DNA of 13,867 bases, from the NCBI GenBank assembly GCA_002314435.1, contig DCFV01000160.1:1-13867 (forward strand). The letters are read 5' to 3'. This document shows, one piece after another, positions 12,071 to 13,867 of the stretch. The position numbers and the translations under genes were made by a program. Position 1 is the first letter of the stretch. Each line of letters starts with the position of its first letter. The DNA is from Acidobacteriaceae bacterium UBA1795 (GTDB lineage Bacteria > Acidobacteriota > Terriglobia > Terriglobales > Acidobacteriaceae). A model generated the notes under the pieces. That model worked only from the letters and a program-made list of their open reading frames with translations. It had not been told where the DNA came from and ran no database searches.

Positions 12071-12651
12071 GCCGCACCGCCTTCCCGCAGCAGCCGCGCC
12101 GCCCTGTGCCGCGCACGAAACAGCAGCAGCCGCACGCTGGCCGATGCCAGCCCCGTCACCTCGGCAATCTCCTTGTGCGAGTAGCCTTCGGCATACGCCA
12201 GCCACAGCAGCTGCCGTTCTCGCGGACGCAGCTTCTTCAGCGCCGGTCCCAGCATCGCCTGCGCCTCCGCCTGCCCCGCTCCGGCCCGCGCCGCAAACAC
12301 CTCTTCCGGCATCTCCTCCAGCGCCGCCGTCCGCGGACGCCGCCAGTGATCGCGCAGCAAATTCGTTGCAACCCGGAACAGGTACCGCCGCGCCGCCACT
12401 TCGCCATCCTGCGGCGTCTCCGCGCACAAAAAGCGCACGTAGCTCTCCTGCATCAGGTCGTCCGCCAGCGACGGCTCGCCCGAAATCCGCGCCAGGTACG
12501 CCCACAGAGGCCGCGCCGTGCGCGTATAGAACCCCGCGAACGCCTCATGCTCCATCGGCCCGCACGCAGGCTCGCAGGCAACCGTCCCTGCGTCGCCTGC
12601 CAGCACTTGCGGAATGGCAGCCTCCCAATCCATCGGCCTCTGCTTCCTCAC
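12067..12651 (-). CDS. ECF-type sigma-70 family RNA polymerase sigma factor
   Basis: 194 residues. Region 2 spans about 36-104: FYTRTARPLWAYLARI, then the core-binding part DDLMQESYVRFL, and the -10-recognising helix RRYLFRVATNLLRDHWRR. A short linker (105-130) leads to region 4 (about 131-187): LRPRERQLLWLAYAEGYSHK and the helix-turn-helix EIAEVTGLASASVRLLLFRAR. Regions 1 and 3 are absent, as in the extracytoplasmic-function group. The protein should direct RNA polymerase to a small stress regulon, probably including its own operon. The start is uncertain: GTG at 12651, or ATG at 12633 six codons later; neither has a strong ribosome site, and both keep all domains. It lies 21 nt after the membrane protein gene and overlaps the anti-sigma gene by 4 nt, so the three form one unit. 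Confidence 0.93.
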   Translation of the reverse strand: MRKQRPMDWEAAIPQVLAGDAGTVACEPACGPMEHEAFAGFYTRTARPLWAYLARISGEPSLADDLMQESYVRFLCAETPQDGEVAARRYLFRVATNLLRDHWRRPRTAALEEMPEEVFAARAGAGQAEAQAMLGPALKKLRPRERQLLWLAYAEGYSHKEIAEVTGLASASVRLLLFRARHRAARLLREGGAA

Positions 12652-12672
12652 GGTCTGCCGGCTTCCCGCGGC

Positions 12673-13599
12673 TCAATGCCGGTCCCGGGCAGCCAGCGCA
12701 GCGCCCCCGTCAGCGGACTCCTGCGGCATCAGTCCCATCCTCGCAGCCAGCAGCCAGGTCACTCCCGCGCTGATGATAAATCCGATGCCCGGCATCAGCG
12801 CCAGCGTGCCCAGCACCAGCATCGGTATGTCCATCTCGGTGCTGGCATGGCGCAGCAGCATGCAACCCAGCCCCAGCAGCACCAGCACAATGCCCACCTG
12901 CAGCGGCGTCAGCACCCGCGCCACCACATGCGGTACGCGCTGGCTCCGTTCCAGGTTCACCGCAATCGGAGCCGCCTCCAGAAAGCGCCGTCCCGCATCC
13001 GTGTCCATGTAGCCCGCCAGTTCCTGCACTGAGCTGAACTTGTCGATCAGCCGCCCGTGCACTTCGCTCTGCAGTTTGAAAATGCGGTTCCACCGCCGGT
13101 TCTCCAGAAACGCCCGCGTCATCCACGCCACCGCGACAAGAAAGATCGCAAGCGCGAGCACCGGCGGCATGTTGCTCATGAACTCCTCATACGCCGACCG
13201 CTGGTGTTCCGCCGGCATCATCCCCGGCCACACCGCCCGCTCCAGCGCCTCGTCCGGCGCGCCATTGCCCTGCAGATGCGAGAACAGGAAGTACTCCGGG
13301 TTCCGCGCCACTTCCGGGTGCGCCGTCAAAAACTGCGCCAGTTGCGGATTGTTCCGCGCCACATACTCCTGGTTTGAAAGCAGCGACGGATCGCGCGCCA
13401 CTACCGTGGTCAGCGTCGGGCTCAGCTTCAGCAGCTTGATCAGCTCACTCTGCGTCGAGGCCACATCCTTTTCGTTCAGCGCGGTCGCCGGCGGCGTCGC
13501 CACCGCGGGGCGCGCCTGCGCCCCAGCCAGCGCAGCGCCCAGCAGCGCCGGGGCAGCCAGCAACAAAGCCACACGGTGAAGCGTTCGATAAATCGGCAT
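12673..13599 (-). CDS. membrane protein of unknown function with N-terminal tandem repeat
   Basis: 308 residues; family not recognised. The ATG at 13599 is chosen because AAGGA lies 8 nt before it and a signal peptide begins there (1-27, VALLLAAPALLGAALAGAQA); the frame is open to 13656. The periplasmic part carries two copies of a motif with period 24: SPTLTTVVARDPSLLSNQEYV (60-80) and NPQLAQFLTAHPEVARNPEYF (84-104), consensus P-x-L-x2-[VF]-[VL]-x2-[DH]-P-x-[LV]-x2-N-x-E-Y. A membrane helix (about 144-163) follows, then a charged stretch (164-230) and two C-terminal helices (about 234-249 and 258-286). It opens the sigma/anti-sigma unit, so a sensory or accessory role at the envelope is inferred. 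No enzyme motif is seen. Confidence 0.85.
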   Translation of the reverse strand: MPIYRTLHRVALLLAAPALLGAALAGAQARPAVATPPATALNEKDVASTQSELIKLLKLSPTLTTVVARDPSLLSNQEYVARNNPQLAQFLTAHPEVARNPEYFLFSHLQGNGAPDEALERAVWPGMMPAEHQRSAYEEFMSNMPPVLALAIFLVAVAWMTRAFLENRRWNRIFKLQSEVHGRLIDKFSSVQELAGYMDTDAGRRFLEAAPIAVNLERSQRVPHVVARVLTPLQVGIVLVLLGLGCMLLRHASTEMDIPMLVLGTLALMPGIGFIISAGVTWLLAARMGLMPQESADGGAALAARDRH

Positions 13600-13748
13600 G
13601 ATTGAATTCCTTCCCGGAACAGGCTTCTCAGCCGTTCTGCCCCTACAACGTTTCACGGGAAGGATTGGTTAACACCGCCGGCAAACTATTTTGGTATCTT
13701 CGCTGGGATGGTCGCCATCATCAGATGGAGATATAGCTCACAAGAGCG

Positions 13749-13780
13749 TGTGACAGTCCGCACGTGTCATTGTGACGGTC
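13749..13780. repeat. direct repeats TGTGACRGTC, 22-nt period
   Basis: TGTGACAGTC (13749-13758) and TGTGACGGTC (13771-13780) differ by one base and start 22 nt apart, about two helical turns. Between them TGTCA (13765-13769) makes inverted pairs with TGACA (13751-13755) and GTCA with TGAC (13766-13769/13773-13776). Candidate regulator-binding site. Confidence 0.4.
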
Positions 13781-13823
13781 TCAGGAAGAGTCATCGTTCT
13801 CTTCATAGATAGATCACTCGAGT

Positions 13824-13845
13824 TTATTTACCTCGTAATAAATAA
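13824..13845. repeat. AT-rich inverted repeat
   Basis: TTATTTA (13824-13830) and TAAATAA (13839-13845) form a perfect 7-bp stem with an 8-nt loop CCTCGTAA. It lies at the right edge in AT-rich sequence; it may be a terminator for an off-window gene or an operator. Confidence 0.35.
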
Positions 13846-13867
13846 CGAAACTTTTGCCTTTACTTAG

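Larger units (their letters stand above)
13600..13867. other. AT-richer upstream region with short repeats
   Basis: No credible gene. On the minus strand TGAAACGTT (13655-13647) resembles the -35 of ECF-type promoters and lies 47-55 nt before the membrane protein ATG, but no CGTC-like -10 is seen at the right distance. Towards the right edge are direct repeats TGTGACAGTC and TGTGACGGTC with 22-nt period (13749-13780) and an AT-rich hairpin TTATTTA-N8-TAAATAA (13824-13845). These could serve a gene beyond the window. Confidence 0.5.

Noticed and set aside
12071..12505. Upstream extension of the anti-sigma frame
   Set aside because: Lies wholly within the sigma factor gene and is Gly/Ala-rich without protein features; the ATGA overlap at 12070-12067 gives a natural start.
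12106..13032. 308-residue plus-strand open frame opposite the sigma factor and membrane protein genes
   Set aside because: Arg/Gln/His-rich antisense shadow crossing two real genes.
13708..13812. 34-codon plus-strand ORF near the right edge (MVAIIRWRYSS..)
   Set aside because: No ribosome site, no recognisable motif, and it covers the repeat region; most likely chance.
13814..13867. Minus-strand frame entering from the right edge and ending with a stop
   Set aside because: Only about 17 codons in view in AT-rich sequence; cannot be told from chance.

Overview
The window is a 13.9 kb chromosomal stretch, mostly GC-rich, from what is probably an acidobacterium (Acidobacteriota, class Terriglobia). 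The grounds are the protein style (a TonB-dependent receptor with an N-terminal carboxypeptidase-regulatory-like domain, an S9 peptidase with a PD40-type propeller, and a secreted 'YPLNESVFPPDM..FEW' protein of a type I associate with that phylum) and the intergenic GGGCTTYAGCCC hairpins. This is inference from sequence style; no 16S gene or other marker is present. All genes but folP lie on the minus strand. No tRNA, rRNA, CRISPR array, transposase or phage gene was seen.

Layout. 1-649: start of a secreted protein that runs off the left edge. 815-1732: lipA (lipoyl synthase). 1830-3890: secreted S9 prolyl-oligopeptidase-family peptidase. 3950-4692: two-gene unit, a lipoprotein c-type cytochrome followed by a small four-helix membrane protein with a 4-nt ATGA overlap. 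4693-5205: about 500 nt without a gene, holding two TTYA-loop hairpins of a dispersed-repeat type and another hairpin. 5206-8192: nikR followed by a TonB-dependent receptor, joined by a 1-nt TGATG overlap. This is the most interesting metabolic module: a nickel-responsive regulator in one transcription unit with an outer-membrane receptor whose base composition looks lower in GC than its neighbours. 8277-9923: PBP4-type D-Ala-D-Ala carboxypeptidase (dacB). 10013-10936: folP on the plus strand, divergent from dacB, with a possible 7-codon leader ORF that ends in an ATGA overlap with folP. 10933-11483: a DUF1697-type gene broken by a one-base frameshift, whose stop shares a CTAG palindrome with the folP stop. 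11564-13599: a three-gene unit of an unrecognised membrane protein with an N-terminal tandem repeat, an ECF-type sigma factor and its zinc-finger anti-sigma factor. 13600-13867: AT-richer upstream region with repeats.

How the genes work together. NikR and the receptor probably form a nickel-controlled uptake unit, with a palindrome in the nikR promoter as candidate operator. The sigma/anti-sigma pair and the membrane protein before it probably form an envelope-sensing regulatory unit. A recurrent local feature is a -10-like hexamer only 5-10 nt upstream of start codons (lipA, dacB, folP leader, cytochrome gene), suggesting leaderless or near-leaderless transcripts.
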